Assembly (NCBI GenBank): GCA_023426005.1
Contig: JAFABO010000069.1
Coordinates: forward strand, 1 to 7,146
Direction of reading: 5' to 3'
DNA from: Bacillota bacterium
Lineage (GTDB): Bacteria > Bacillota > Clostridia > Acetivibrionales > DSM-1351
Length of the DNA: 7,146 bases
A model generated the notes under the pieces. The model saw only the letters and a program-made list of their open reading frames with translations. It did not search any database and was not told the origin of the DNA. The stretch's first letter is position 1; each line of letters opens with the position of its first letter. The translations under genes and the position numbers were made by a program. Positions 1 through 5,738 of the stretch are shown piece after piece.

Positions 1-89
1 GCCTTGGTGATCGAATAAGCGCTCCAATTAATTGTATTAGCCAATCCTTCTCTGATTTGCTCTTCATCGTCTACAATCAGTATATTCAT
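1..89 (-). CDS. Response regulator, N-terminal fragment (probable YesN/AraC-type partner of the adjacent kinase), cut by window edge
   Basis: Only the first 29 codons are inside the window. The peptide begins MNILIVDDEEQIREGL, which is the classic beta1-alpha1 start of a receiver (REC) domain: a hydrophobic strand followed by the acidic pocket residues D7, D8 and E9 that bind Mg2+ next to the phosphorylated Asp. That Asp lies beyond the edge. The INW near residues 20-22 resembles YesN-type regulators. The start is the ATG at 87-89, preceded by GGAGGT (101-106) at 11-nt spacing. The gene follows the histidine kinase by 66 bp with no terminator between, so the two are probably co-transcribed and act as a phosphorelay pair. 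An AraC-type DNA-binding output domain is expected from the YesM-type partner, but that is inference because it cannot be seen here. Confidence 0.85.
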   Translation of the reverse strand, partial: MNILIVDDEEQIREGLANTINWSAYSITK

Positions 90-155
90 AGAACAGACTA
101 ACCTCCAGTTCTGAAATTGATCTTTCAACCCGGATATGCCATAACATATGCAGTA

Positions 156-1919
156 TCAGAGTGAAATAATATCCTGGTAGCGGGCCGGATCAGCGGGCAT
201 TGTTACAACTACCCGGGTGCCTATACCTGGTGTGCTGAAAAACCTGACACCTCCGTGGTATTCGCTGCCAAAACGAAGTGTAATCCTATCATGTAGGTTT
301 TTTAATGCACTAATCCTCGGAGTAACCAGCTCCCCTTTAATTATCGAACGTACAACCTGTTCATCCGTCCCCTTTCCGTCGTCGGTTATATCAATAACCA
401 GATCTCCGTTATTTTTTTCTACTATCAGATATATAGTACATTCTCCCATTTTATTTTCAAACCCATGTTCAATTGAATTTTCCAGTAACGGCTGCAGTAC
501 AAAGGTAAGTATTTTATATTCATAAAGTCCCTCAGGAACTTCCGCGATATATTTTAGCCGGTTACCAAAGCGTTTCTGCTGGAGCTTGACATAAACCATC
601 GCAGCATCAAGTTCATCGGCAATAGTCGAAACAGGTGAATTGGTATAAAGATTTTTATGCATCATTTTTGAAAGGATTTCAATATAATATTCTACTTCGC
701 TGTCCCCGTTTTTCCGCGCTGTCCAGCGTATATTGTCCAGAGTATTCAATAGAAAATGCGGGTGTATCTGAAGTCTGAGCGATTCAAGTTTCATCTCGTT
801 CTCCTTCAGTTTCGCATTCAACATATTTTCCATGAGTGTCTTAAGACTTTTTGTCATCTGATTAAATGAAACCGCCAGCATTCCTACTTCATCCCTGCTG
901 AGGACTTCAACCTGGATATCAAGATTTCCGTTTTTTACTTCAACCATTTTACTCACAAGCCTTCTTATGGGTTTTATGATAAAGCGGGAAGTAAAAATAG
1001 TAAAAGTAAAAACGAAAACAAGCAGTATTATTATTATATACACCGTATAAGAAGATATATTGAGGGAGGAATGGTAAAGCAGCGTAGAATCAATCTGGGC
1101 TACAACATACATGTCATAATCCGATACCTGCTTTATAATATAACTGAAATCACTATAAGATTCATAATACATTTCATTGCTTGCCCGTGATAGATTTTCC
1201 GGTTTAATATACTGCAGCTTCTTGCCGATATCTGTTTTGTCTTTTGCTGACATGACCAGTCCCTGTCCGTTGCAAAGATAGACGTTAAGCTTGTTTTCCT
1301 GAGTATTTAAGGATTCGATTACATTGAAAAGTACATCCTCGGTCAAGGCCAATCTCATGGTTCCAACCTGCTTGAAAGTATTAGGGTTATTAATTATGCG
1401 AATAAGTGAGATAACATAAAAACTCTGCCGGGGGTTCTGTACATTACTAGATTCATAAATGCCGCTCCATAAAGGACGGCCGCCCATGCTGTGGGCCCTT
1501 TGAAACCAGAAGGACATATTATTGTCGGAAATCTGGTTGTCCGCTGTCTGTATGATTGCCCTATCATTTAAGTCATAAAAAGCAATCGAATATATATCAG
1601 GATCAACAAGAAAATGAGAAGTCAGCATACGGAATCTTGCCAGCTTTGAAGTATAATCAGGCATAAGATTTTTCTCATTATTCTCTACAAGCAGTGAATA
1701 TAACTCATCAAAGGCAAGAAACGAGTACGAGATCAGCTCAACTTTTTTAAAAATTTCCTTATAGCTGTTTACCGACATATCTATCATATTCTCATAAGTA
1801 TAAATGGATTGGTCCTCAATCGTTTTCAGCGCCGGAGAAATGATAAAAAACCACATAGCCGCAATACATACAACATACACTACAAAAAGAATCACTGTGT
1901 ATTTCTTATATAAATTCAT
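156..1919 (-). CDS. YesM-type membrane sensor histidine kinase (Cache-HAMP-His_kinase-HATPase_c)
   Basis: This inner-membrane sensor kinase senses an extracellular ligand and phosphorylates a response regulator. Numbering is from the longest frame (591 aa, ATG at 1931). TM1 spans about 11-32, an extracytoplasmic Cache-like domain about 33-294 (with WFQRA and GRPLWSGIY), TM2 about 296-317 and HAMP about 317-370. The YesM/LytS-type H-box is QIHPHFLLNTLDN, with H392 the probable phospho-acceptor. The N-box is PLLENSIEHG (481-490), with DDGKGTD (517-523) and GIGT (569-572) as glycine-rich ATP-binding motifs. The length is normal for YesM kinases. I prefer the fifth codon, ATG at 1917-1919, because it puts MNLYKK directly before TM1; neither start has a good Shine-Dalgarno. 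The gene lies between the MalG-like permease and the response regulator, so it probably controls this importer. The ligand is not known; an oligosaccharide is likely. Confidence 0.93.
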   Translation of the reverse strand: MNLYKKYTVILFVVYVVCIAAMWFFIISPALKTIEDQSIYTYENMIDMSVNSYKEIFKKVELISYSFLAFDELYSLLVENNEKNLMPDYTSKLARFRMLTSHFLVDPDIYSIAFYDLNDRAIIQTADNQISDNNMSFWFQRAHSMGGRPLWSGIYESSNVQNPRQSFYVISLIRIINNPNTFKQVGTMRLALTEDVLFNVIESLNTQENKLNVYLCNGQGLVMSAKDKTDIGKKLQYIKPENLSRASNEMYYESYSDFSYIIKQVSDYDMYVVAQIDSTLLYHSSLNISSYTVYIIIILLVFVFTFTIFTSRFIIKPIRRLVSKMVEVKNGNLDIQVEVLSRDEVGMLAVSFNQMTKSLKTLMENMLNAKLKENEMKLESLRLQIHPHFLLNTLDNIRWTARKNGDSEVEYYIEILSKMMHKNLYTNSPVSTIADELDAAMVYVKLQQKRFGNRLKYIAEVPEGLYEYKILTFVLQPLLENSIEHGFENKMGECTIYLIVEKNNGDLVIDITDDGKGTDEQVVRSIIKGELVTPRISALKNLHDRITLRFGSEYHGGVRFFSTPGIGTRVVVTMPADPARYQDIISL

Positions 1920-1984
1920 ATCACAACACATCCCATAGTGGCAATTAGGTAAAAAGATATGCTTGTCCCTTATAATTCAGCACT

Positions 1985-1993
1985 ATTATACCA
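1985..1993 (-). promoter_or_regulatory. Extended -10 promoter candidate for the kinase-regulator pair
   Basis: On the minus strand the sequence reads TGGTATAAT, a perfect TATAAT with the TG of an extended -10. The best -35 candidate at 17-bp spacing is TGTACC, a poor match, which extended -10 promoters tolerate. It lies about 65 bp upstream of the kinase start, within the 116-bp gap after the MalG-like gene. That gap shows no intrinsic terminator, so the kinase may be transcribed both from here and by read-through from the importer genes. Confidence 0.5.
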
Positions 1994-2048
1994 TTTTTAG
2001 TTATCAAGGTACAGAATCTTCATTTATCTTTGCTATCTCGTTCCACAT

Positions 2049-2885
2049 TTAGCCTTTAACGGCCCCTGCGGATAAACCCTGTATAAAGTATTTCTGAAAA
2101 TAAACAAAAACTATGAACAGCGGAGCAATAATTGTTATGATTGCAGCTCCGAACGGCCCCCATTCAATTCCGTACTCACCTTTAAAATTCAGCAGTCCAA
2201 CCGGTAGGGTCTGTATTTTATTTGATGATGAAGAAGCTATATTAGCCCATAGGAATTCTCCCCAAATACTGACAAAGTTGAACACAATGACAGTTGCTAT
2301 GGCCGGAGTGACGAGAGGCGTAATAATCGTGAAAAACGTTCTTAATTCACCGCTTCCGTCAACACGGGCCGATTCCAATATTTCAGAAGGTATCGTGGCG
2401 TAAAATTTCTTGAAAATATAAATGCTAAAAGGTAGCTGCCATGCTGCATATGGAATAATTAACATAAGTAGTGTCTTGGTCAATTTAAATTTTATCAACT
2501 GAATATAAAGTGGTACATATACCGCAACTCCCGGTATAAAATTCAAGCCCATCAGGATTGAAACAATTAACTCACTTTTTGGAATATGAAGCTTTGCAAG
2601 AGCATACCCGGCAAGCATTGAAAACAAAAGAGAAATTGCAACGGCACTGACCGTCACTATTATGCTGTTCCCGGCATATAGCTGAATCTGTCCTTCATAC
2701 CAGGCATACACATAGTTACTCCACCTTGCAACCTGAGGTAAGCCCCAGATATTTGTATAAAATTCCTTATTGTCTTTTAATGAAACCAACATTATAAAAA
2801 CGATGGGATATAAAATAACCAGGGAAAAAAGTATTGAAACTGCTATTGCAGCTATCCTCATAGACACATTTGATTTAGTACTCAT
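2049..2885 (-). CDS. Carbohydrate ABC transporter permease, MalG-like (CUT1 family)
   Basis: This is one of two membrane subunits of an oligosaccharide importer. It has about six membrane segments (near residues 13-37, 75-97, 108-130, 142-160, 198-220 and 248-268, numbered from the GTG at 2894). The cytoplasmic EAA loop that docks the ATPase is at 168-197, with ESARVDGSG and a downstream ITPLVTP. WGEFLWA (211-217) and the C-terminal QGLSAGAVKG are hallmarks of MalG-type CUT1 permeases. The longest frame begins at GTG 2892-2894, but that codon has no ribosome binding site. The ATG at 2883-2885 is preceded by AGGGGTG at 6-nt spacing and is the better start, giving 278 aa. It overlaps the end of the MalF-like gene by 11 bp, which suggests translational coupling. 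No ATPase gene follows; a shared MsmX/UgpC-type ATPase is presumed. Confidence 0.93.
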   Translation of the reverse strand: MSTKSNVSMRIAAIAVSILFSLVILYPIVFIMLVSLKDNKEFYTNIWGLPQVARWSNYVYAWYEGQIQLYAGNSIIVTVSAVAISLLFSMLAGYALAKLHIPKSELIVSILMGLNFIPGVAVYVPLYIQLIKFKLTKTLLMLIIPYAAWQLPFSIYIFKKFYATIPSEILESARVDGSGELRTFFTIITPLVTPAIATVIVFNFVSIWGEFLWANIASSSSNKIQTLPVGLLNFKGEYGIEWGPFGAAIITIIAPLFIVFVYFQKYFIQGLSAGAVKG

Positions 2886-3771
2886 ATTCTTCACCCCTAA
2901 AAACGCGATTAAGTATAATTAAGAAAATGAATACCACTATCACAAAGACTACTGATAGAGCCGATGCATATCCAAAGCTGGTATATGCATATGCATTTTC
3001 TACAATCCACATTGGCATGACTACCGTAAGCTTTGACGGACCACCTCCGGTCAATGCTACAACGGTATCATAAATTTTCAGCCCTCCAAGCATTGTGAAC
3101 ATTGTACTGAGCTCAATCATAGGCTTTATCAGCGGTAAATATATACGAAATAAAATCTGCCTGTTGTTGGCACCGTCCAAATGCGCGGATTCAATGAGTG
3201 CCGCAGGTACATTCTGAAGACCTGCAAAGCACAGTACCATCGGCAGTCCAAACTGTCTCCATACGGTTACCGCTACAATAGCGGGCAATACCGTTTTGGA
3301 ATTGACAAGCCATGCCGTTTGCAGCTTCCCCAGACCGACTGCTTCCAGAATTCCGTTTAAAAGACCTATATCCTCGGTAAAAATAAAAAGGAACATAAGT
3401 CCGGTAATGGTCGGCGCAATCATATTCGGAGCGAATAGTATTGTTCTGCAGACATTGCCTAAAAAACGTCTGATGTACAAATTCAGCCAGGCCAGCATAA
3501 CTCCCAGAGCCACACTGATTATCGAAGAGAAAAATGCAAAATAAATGGTGTTTTTCAATGCTCGGAAAAAAATCTTATCCCTGAGCAGATTTTGATAATT
3601 AACAAGACCGACAAACTTTCTTTCACCAAAACCTGTCCATGACGAAAGAGACAGCGGTATAACATCTGTAAGAGGGTATGCCATAAAGAGCAAGTACAGA
3701 CCAATTGCAGGCAGCAGGAACAATACACCAATGAATGTATACTTACGCTTTATATGTTTTGAATGATTCAT
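2875..3771 (-). CDS. Carbohydrate ABC transporter permease, MalF-like (CUT1 family)
   Basis: This is the partner membrane subunit of the importer. Numbered from the upstream ATG at 3792, it has a basic N-terminus (KHIKRKY), a first membrane helix at about 20-40 and roughly five more helices. The EAA loop is at about 194-224: ESAHLDGANN, then FRIYLPLIKP. The motif YDTVVALTGGGP (241-252) is typical of MalF/UgpA-like permeases. The frame can start at 3792, but the ATG at 3769-3771 is preceded by GGAAGGTG (3779-3786) at good spacing, so a 298-aa product is preferred. The short N-terminus and single leading helix are usual for Gram-positive CUT1 permeases, which lack the extra helices of Escherichia coli MalF. 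It lies 81 bp after the binding-protein gene, beyond a strong hairpin, and overlaps the MalG-like gene downstream. Confidence 0.93.
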   Translation of the reverse strand: MNHSKHIKRKYTFIGVLFLLPAIGLYLLFMAYPLTDVIPLSLSSWTGFGERKFVGLVNYQNLLRDKIFFRALKNTIYFAFFSSIISVALGVMLAWLNLYIRRFLGNVCRTILFAPNMIAPTITGLMFLFIFTEDIGLLNGILEAVGLGKLQTAWLVNSKTVLPAIVAVTVWRQFGLPMVLCFAGLQNVPAALIESAHLDGANNRQILFRIYLPLIKPMIELSTMFTMLGGLKIYDTVVALTGGGPSKLTVVMPMWIVENAYAYTSFGYASALSVVFVIVVFIFLIILNRVFRGEEYEY

Positions 3772-3794
3772 CTCAGTACACCTTCCGATCATTT

Positions 3795-3838
3795 AAACCT
3801 GGGAACTGTACCGGCTTACCGATACAGCCTCCCGGTTT
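3795..3838 (-). other. Strong intercistronic hairpin between binding-protein and permease genes
   Basis: The two arms are 3795-3814 and 3819-3838, with a 4-nt loop UAAG in the minus-strand transcript. Arm sequences are AAACCGGGAGGCUGUAUCGG and CCGGUACAGUUCCCAGGUUU; with single-nucleotide bulges nearly all bases pair. The 3' side is followed by AAAUGAUCGG, with no U-tract, so it is not a standard intrinsic terminator. The likely role is to protect the 3' end of the binding-protein mRNA or to cause partial termination, raising the ratio of binding protein to permeases, as intercistronic hairpins do in other sugar ABC operons such as malE-malF. The pairing is seen; the role is inferred. Confidence 0.7.
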
Positions 3839-3852
3839 ATAGGTTTTTTTAA

Positions 3853-5181
3853 CTATTTGGCTTGGGATTTAATCACCTGACGCAGATTTTCCATTTCCTT
3901 TAATGTGTCATCTATTGAACGAGTGTTGCTGCAAGGGCCGCTAAACACTTCCTGCTTTATAAATGACTGCATTTTAGAGCCCATTCTGCAAGGGTTTAAC
4001 CCGGCTATAATACTGCCTGTGGCGGAATAGCCAACCAGTTCCTTCAAACCTTCAGAAATATTCAAGTTTAAAGTTGTAGCGGGAACAGTACGTGTATCGG
4101 CTACAATCTGCTGACCTTCCTGACTGGTCATATACTTAATGAACTTTATACTGGAATCAATATTTTCCTTGGGAGCATTCGAAGGAATAAAGTACACATC
4201 GGTTTCCATGTTCTCATAGGATTTCATTCCGGCTTTCTTAACCGGCTTTAGCATAACGCCGATATCGAAATCACAGGACGCCTCATGTATACCAAGAGCT
4301 CCTGAATAGTTGAAGATAAACATGCATCTTCCCTGAGCAAATCCGGCATTGGAATCGTCAGGACTCGTATTGATCCCGCCTTCTCCCGGATACCAGTAGC
4401 CCTTGTTGTACCAATCTTTTACCAATTCTATAACCTCTTTGATGGCATCGGACTCAGGGGTATTAACAAACGATACATCTCCATTTGCCGCAGACCATGC
4501 AGTGCCCGGTTTAATCTCTTCCAAAAGTGAATATGTAAGTCCGTACATACAGTCTTGCATACTCACCGAGTTGGTCGTGAATCCGAAAATTTTATCCTTC
4601 TTCAGGGCTTCAAAAATTTTTGTCATCTCATCCCAGGTTTCGGGTTCCTTAAAACCGTACTTGTCCATCATTGTTTTGTTGTAAAAAACAACATGGTAAG
4701 TGGCTGATATAGGGATACCCCAGACTTCTCCATCTTTACCTGTACTGGTTTTTAAAACGGCCTCTGTTATGTCTTTTCTCCATGCTCCGTCATCTGCATC
4801 CAGATATGATTTTAAATCAGTGCACATTCCTATATCAGAGAACGTATTGAGTCGAGTCCCCCAGTATTGAGCCAAATCGACCGGATCACCGGCTGCTATA
4901 CCAGTTTTGATAACCTGTTCACGTGTTGCCGTTTCGTTGGTAACCACCTCGACTTTGATGCTCGGATTGGCTTTTTCAAAGCCTGCCACCAATTCGTTGG
5001 TTAAGTCTCCGGCGCCTACGCCAAAGGTAATCGTTTTTGTCTCACCTGAACCTGCCGTTGACGCAGCTTGTTTGGCTCCAGTGCTTTGCGTGGATTCGGA
5101 GACCCCCGATTGTCCTGAGCATCCGCCAAGCAGTGAAACAATAATTAAAACACACAATAGTAAGGAAAAGTACTTTTTCAT
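3853..5181 (-). CDS. Extracellular sugar-binding lipoprotein of an ABC importer (SBP family 1, CUT1)
   Basis: This surface-anchored receptor captures a sugar, probably an oligosaccharide, and delivers it to the two permeases encoded downstream. It is 442 aa. A lipoprotein signal peptide with a basic start (MKKYF) and hydrophobic core ends in the lipobox LLGGC, with C21 the lipidated residue. A Ser/Thr/Gly-rich linker covers about 22-48. Family 1 hallmarks follow: FYNKTMMDKYG (166-176), PETWDEM (180-186) and GFAQGRCMFIFNYSG (280-294). Several tryptophans (for example 107, 154, 183, 257 and 263) could stack on sugar rings. The ATG at 5179-5181 has AAAGGGG upstream at about 8-nt spacing. As first gene of the importer operon, it is followed by a hairpin that may favour its higher expression. 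The exact substrate cannot be read from sequence; the family also takes up monosaccharides and glycerol-phosphates. The mature part has six cysteines, more than is common. Confidence 0.93.
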   Translation of the reverse strand: MKKYFSLLLCVLIIVSLLGGCSGQSGVSESTQSTGAKQAASTAGSGETKTITFGVGAGDLTNELVAGFEKANPSIKVEVVTNETATREQVIKTGIAAGDPVDLAQYWGTRLNTFSDIGMCTDLKSYLDADDGAWRKDITEAVLKTSTGKDGEVWGIPISATYHVVFYNKTMMDKYGFKEPETWDEMTKIFEALKKDKIFGFTTNSVSMQDCMYGLTYSLLEEIKPGTAWSAANGDVSFVNTPESDAIKEVIELVKDWYNKGYWYPGEGGINTSPDDSNAGFAQGRCMFIFNYSGALGIHEASCDFDIGVMLKPVKKAGMKSYENMETDVYFIPSNAPKENIDSSIKFIKYMTSQEGQQIVADTRTVPATTLNLNISEGLKELVGYSATGSIIAGLNPCRMGSKMQSFIKQEVFSGPCSNTRSIDDTLKEMENLRQVIKSQAK

Positions 5182-5232
5182 TGATTTGCCCCTTTCTCTT
5201 TAATAAAAACGGAGATTTTCTTAATTAACTAC

Positions 5233-5244
5233 AAATCCGGATTT
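5233..5244. promoter_or_regulatory. Perfect 12-bp palindrome at the start of the importer leader
   Basis: AAATCCGGATTT is a perfect palindrome. It begins a few bases downstream of the transcription start predicted from the -10 at 5254-5259, which is a typical position for a repressor operator. With no loop it would not make a useful RNA hairpin, so a DNA-binding site is the more likely reading. A palindrome this short can also occur by chance. Confidence 0.3.
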
Positions 5245-5253
5245 TATAAATTA

Positions 5254-5282
5254 ATTATATCTATTATGTAAAGGAAAGTAAG
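5254..5282 (-). promoter_or_regulatory. Probable promoter of the importer operon (strong -10, weak -35)
   Basis: On the minus strand a perfect TATAAT (5254-5259) lies 17 bp from CTTACT (5277-5282), which matches TTGACA at only three positions. The predicted transcript starts near 5247 and has a leader of about 65 nt before the binding-protein ATG. A good -10 with a poor -35 is typical of activator-dependent promoters, which fits control by the linked kinase-regulator pair. The start site itself is inferred. Confidence 0.55.
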
Positions 5283-5346
5283 TATCGTGTGTTTTGAAAA
5301 AATGTATTTATTTTAGGTACAAATATAAGCAGTAAATTTAGCTAGA

Positions 5347-5367
5347 ATTTGTGCATTTTGCACAAAT
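5347..5367. promoter_or_regulatory. Near-perfect inverted repeat, candidate regulator binding site
   Basis: Two 9-bp arms, ATTTGTGCA (5347-5355) and TGCACAAAT (5359-5367), are exact reverse complements around a 3-bp centre. The centre is about 110 bp upstream of the predicted importer transcription start, a position used by upstream activators. There is no adjoining U-tract on the downstream minus-strand side, so it does not look like a terminator. The symmetry suggests a dimeric regulator. Which protein binds is unknown: AraC-type regulators often use direct repeats, so a different regulator is possible. Confidence 0.5.
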
Positions 5368-5414
5368 CTCTTCTCATCACATATTTCTGGCATTCTAAAC
5401 TTCTAAAATTCCTA

Positions 5415-5432
5415 TAGTAAATTTAATTACTA
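5415..5432. repeat. Inverted repeat TAGTAA-N6-TTACTA
   Basis: The arms at 5415-5420 and 5427-5432 are exact reverse complements with a 6-bp AT centre. The left half contains AGTAAATTTA (5416-5425), which recurs exactly at 5331-5340 and with one change on the minus strand at 5488-5497. It sits directly beyond the U-tract of the terminator at 5431-5460. AT-rich DNA makes such repeats easy by chance, so its role is uncertain. Confidence 0.35.
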
Positions 5433-5460
5433 AACAAAAAAGGAGTGCTGCGACACTCCC
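5431..5460 (-). terminator. Intrinsic terminator (minus strand), downstream of the tRNA region
   Basis: The stem GGAGTG/CACTCC (5442-5447 with 5454-5459) has a 6-nt loop and is followed on the minus strand by TTTTTT (5436-5441) and further T-rich sequence. It is GC-richer than the hairpin right after the tRNA and probably acts as a backup terminator that insulates the importer promoter from MFS and tRNA transcription. It could instead end a short RNA started between the two terminators. Confidence 0.8.
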
Positions 5461-5562
5461 AATGGTAACCAAAGATAAAATTACTACAAAATTTACTACA
5501 TATGAAATAAACACCCTTTATAAAATTATACTCATTTGCAGGATAATTAAGATTTAAGTCAA

Positions 5563-5593
5563 TAAAAAGAAAAACTGTCTATTAAACAGTTTT
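5563..5593 (-). terminator. Intrinsic terminator of the tRNA-Val transcript
   Basis: On the minus strand AAAACTGT (5586-5593) pairs with ACAGTTTT (5571-5578) across a 7-nt loop, followed by TCTTTTTATT. It begins only 4 nt after the encoded CCA of the tRNA. The 8-bp stem is AU-rich and thus modest, which may explain a second terminator about 110 bp further on. It probably also ends transcripts that read through from the MFS gene. Confidence 0.75.
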
Positions 5594-5597
5594 AATT

Positions 5598-5674
5598 TGG
5601 TGACGAATACTGGGCTCGAACCAGTGACCCCTACCATGTCAAGGTAGTACTCTAGCCAACTGAGCTAATCCGTC
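5598..5674 (-). tRNA. tRNA-Val (anticodon GAC)
   Basis: The cloverleaf folds fully. The acceptor stem GACGGAT pairs with ATTCGTC (one G-U), the D-stem is GCTC/GAGT, and the anticodon stem CTACC/GGTAG encloses TTGACAT, giving anticodon GAC (Val, codon GUC). The T-stem ACTGG/CCAGT has loop TTCGAGC. Discriminator A and a genome-encoded CCA are present (5598-5601). It stands alone, with its own promoter upstream and a terminator 4 nt downstream. The gene looks intact, with no sign of an integrated element at its 3' end inside the window. Confidence 0.96.
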
Positions 5675-5705
5675 GTTTACCCTATTTAAATTTGGTACAA
5701 CAACT

Positions 5706-5734
5706 ATAATATATGGAGTTAATGACTTTGTCAA
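5706..5734 (-). promoter_or_regulatory. Promoter of tRNA-Val
   Basis: On the minus strand a perfect TTGACA (5729-5734) is separated by exactly 17 bp from TATTAT (5706-5711), a near-consensus vegetative promoter. Transcription would start near 5699, about 25 nt before the mature tRNA. The -35 lies only 4 bp past the stop codon of the MFS gene. Strong constitutive expression is expected for a tRNA. Confidence 0.8.
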
Positions 5735-5738
5735 GATA

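Larger units (their letters stand above)
5182..5597. other. Intergenic regulatory region without a convincing gene
   Basis: This 416-bp AT-rich stretch lies between the tRNA and the binding-protein gene. It contains two minus-strand terminators, the 21-bp inverted repeat, the AGTAAATTT motif copies, the importer promoter, the 12-bp palindrome and the binding-protein ribosome site. A TATAAT on the minus strand at 5525-5530, between the terminators, has no good -35. I found no protein-coding frame with a credible start and ribosome site. Confidence 0.7.

Noticed and set aside
217..525. Plus-strand open frame inside the kinase gene
   Set aside because: It is a shadow antisense to the conserved ATPase domain of the kinase, without a ribosome site. 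The plus-strand frames at 2113-2403, 3296-3544, 4403-4684, 4907-5203, 5713-5970 and 6493-6759 are likewise antisense shadows of real genes.
1924..1944. A six-codon upstream frame (ATG at about 1942) whose TGA overlaps the kinase ATG at 1919
   Set aside because: It has no ribosome site, is very short, and such overlaps occur by chance; there is no evidence for leader-peptide control.
3795..3851. Reading the hairpin plus the nearby T-run (3842-3851) as a terminator on the plus strand
   Set aside because: The T-run lies on the plus-strand 3' side and no plus-strand gene ends there. All genes run on the minus strand, where the hairpin has no U-tract.
5395..5514. A 39-codon minus-strand frame from GTG encoding a very hydrophobic peptide (about VFISYVVNFVVILSLV at its start)
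   Set aside because: It runs straight through the intrinsic terminator at 5431-5460, has no properly spaced ribosome site, and its hydrophobicity follows from T-rich codons. It would have to be leaderless from a promoter with no -35.
5598..5674. tRNA gene as an attachment site for an integrated element
   Set aside because: No integrase, no repeat of the tRNA 3' end and no composition break are visible in the window.
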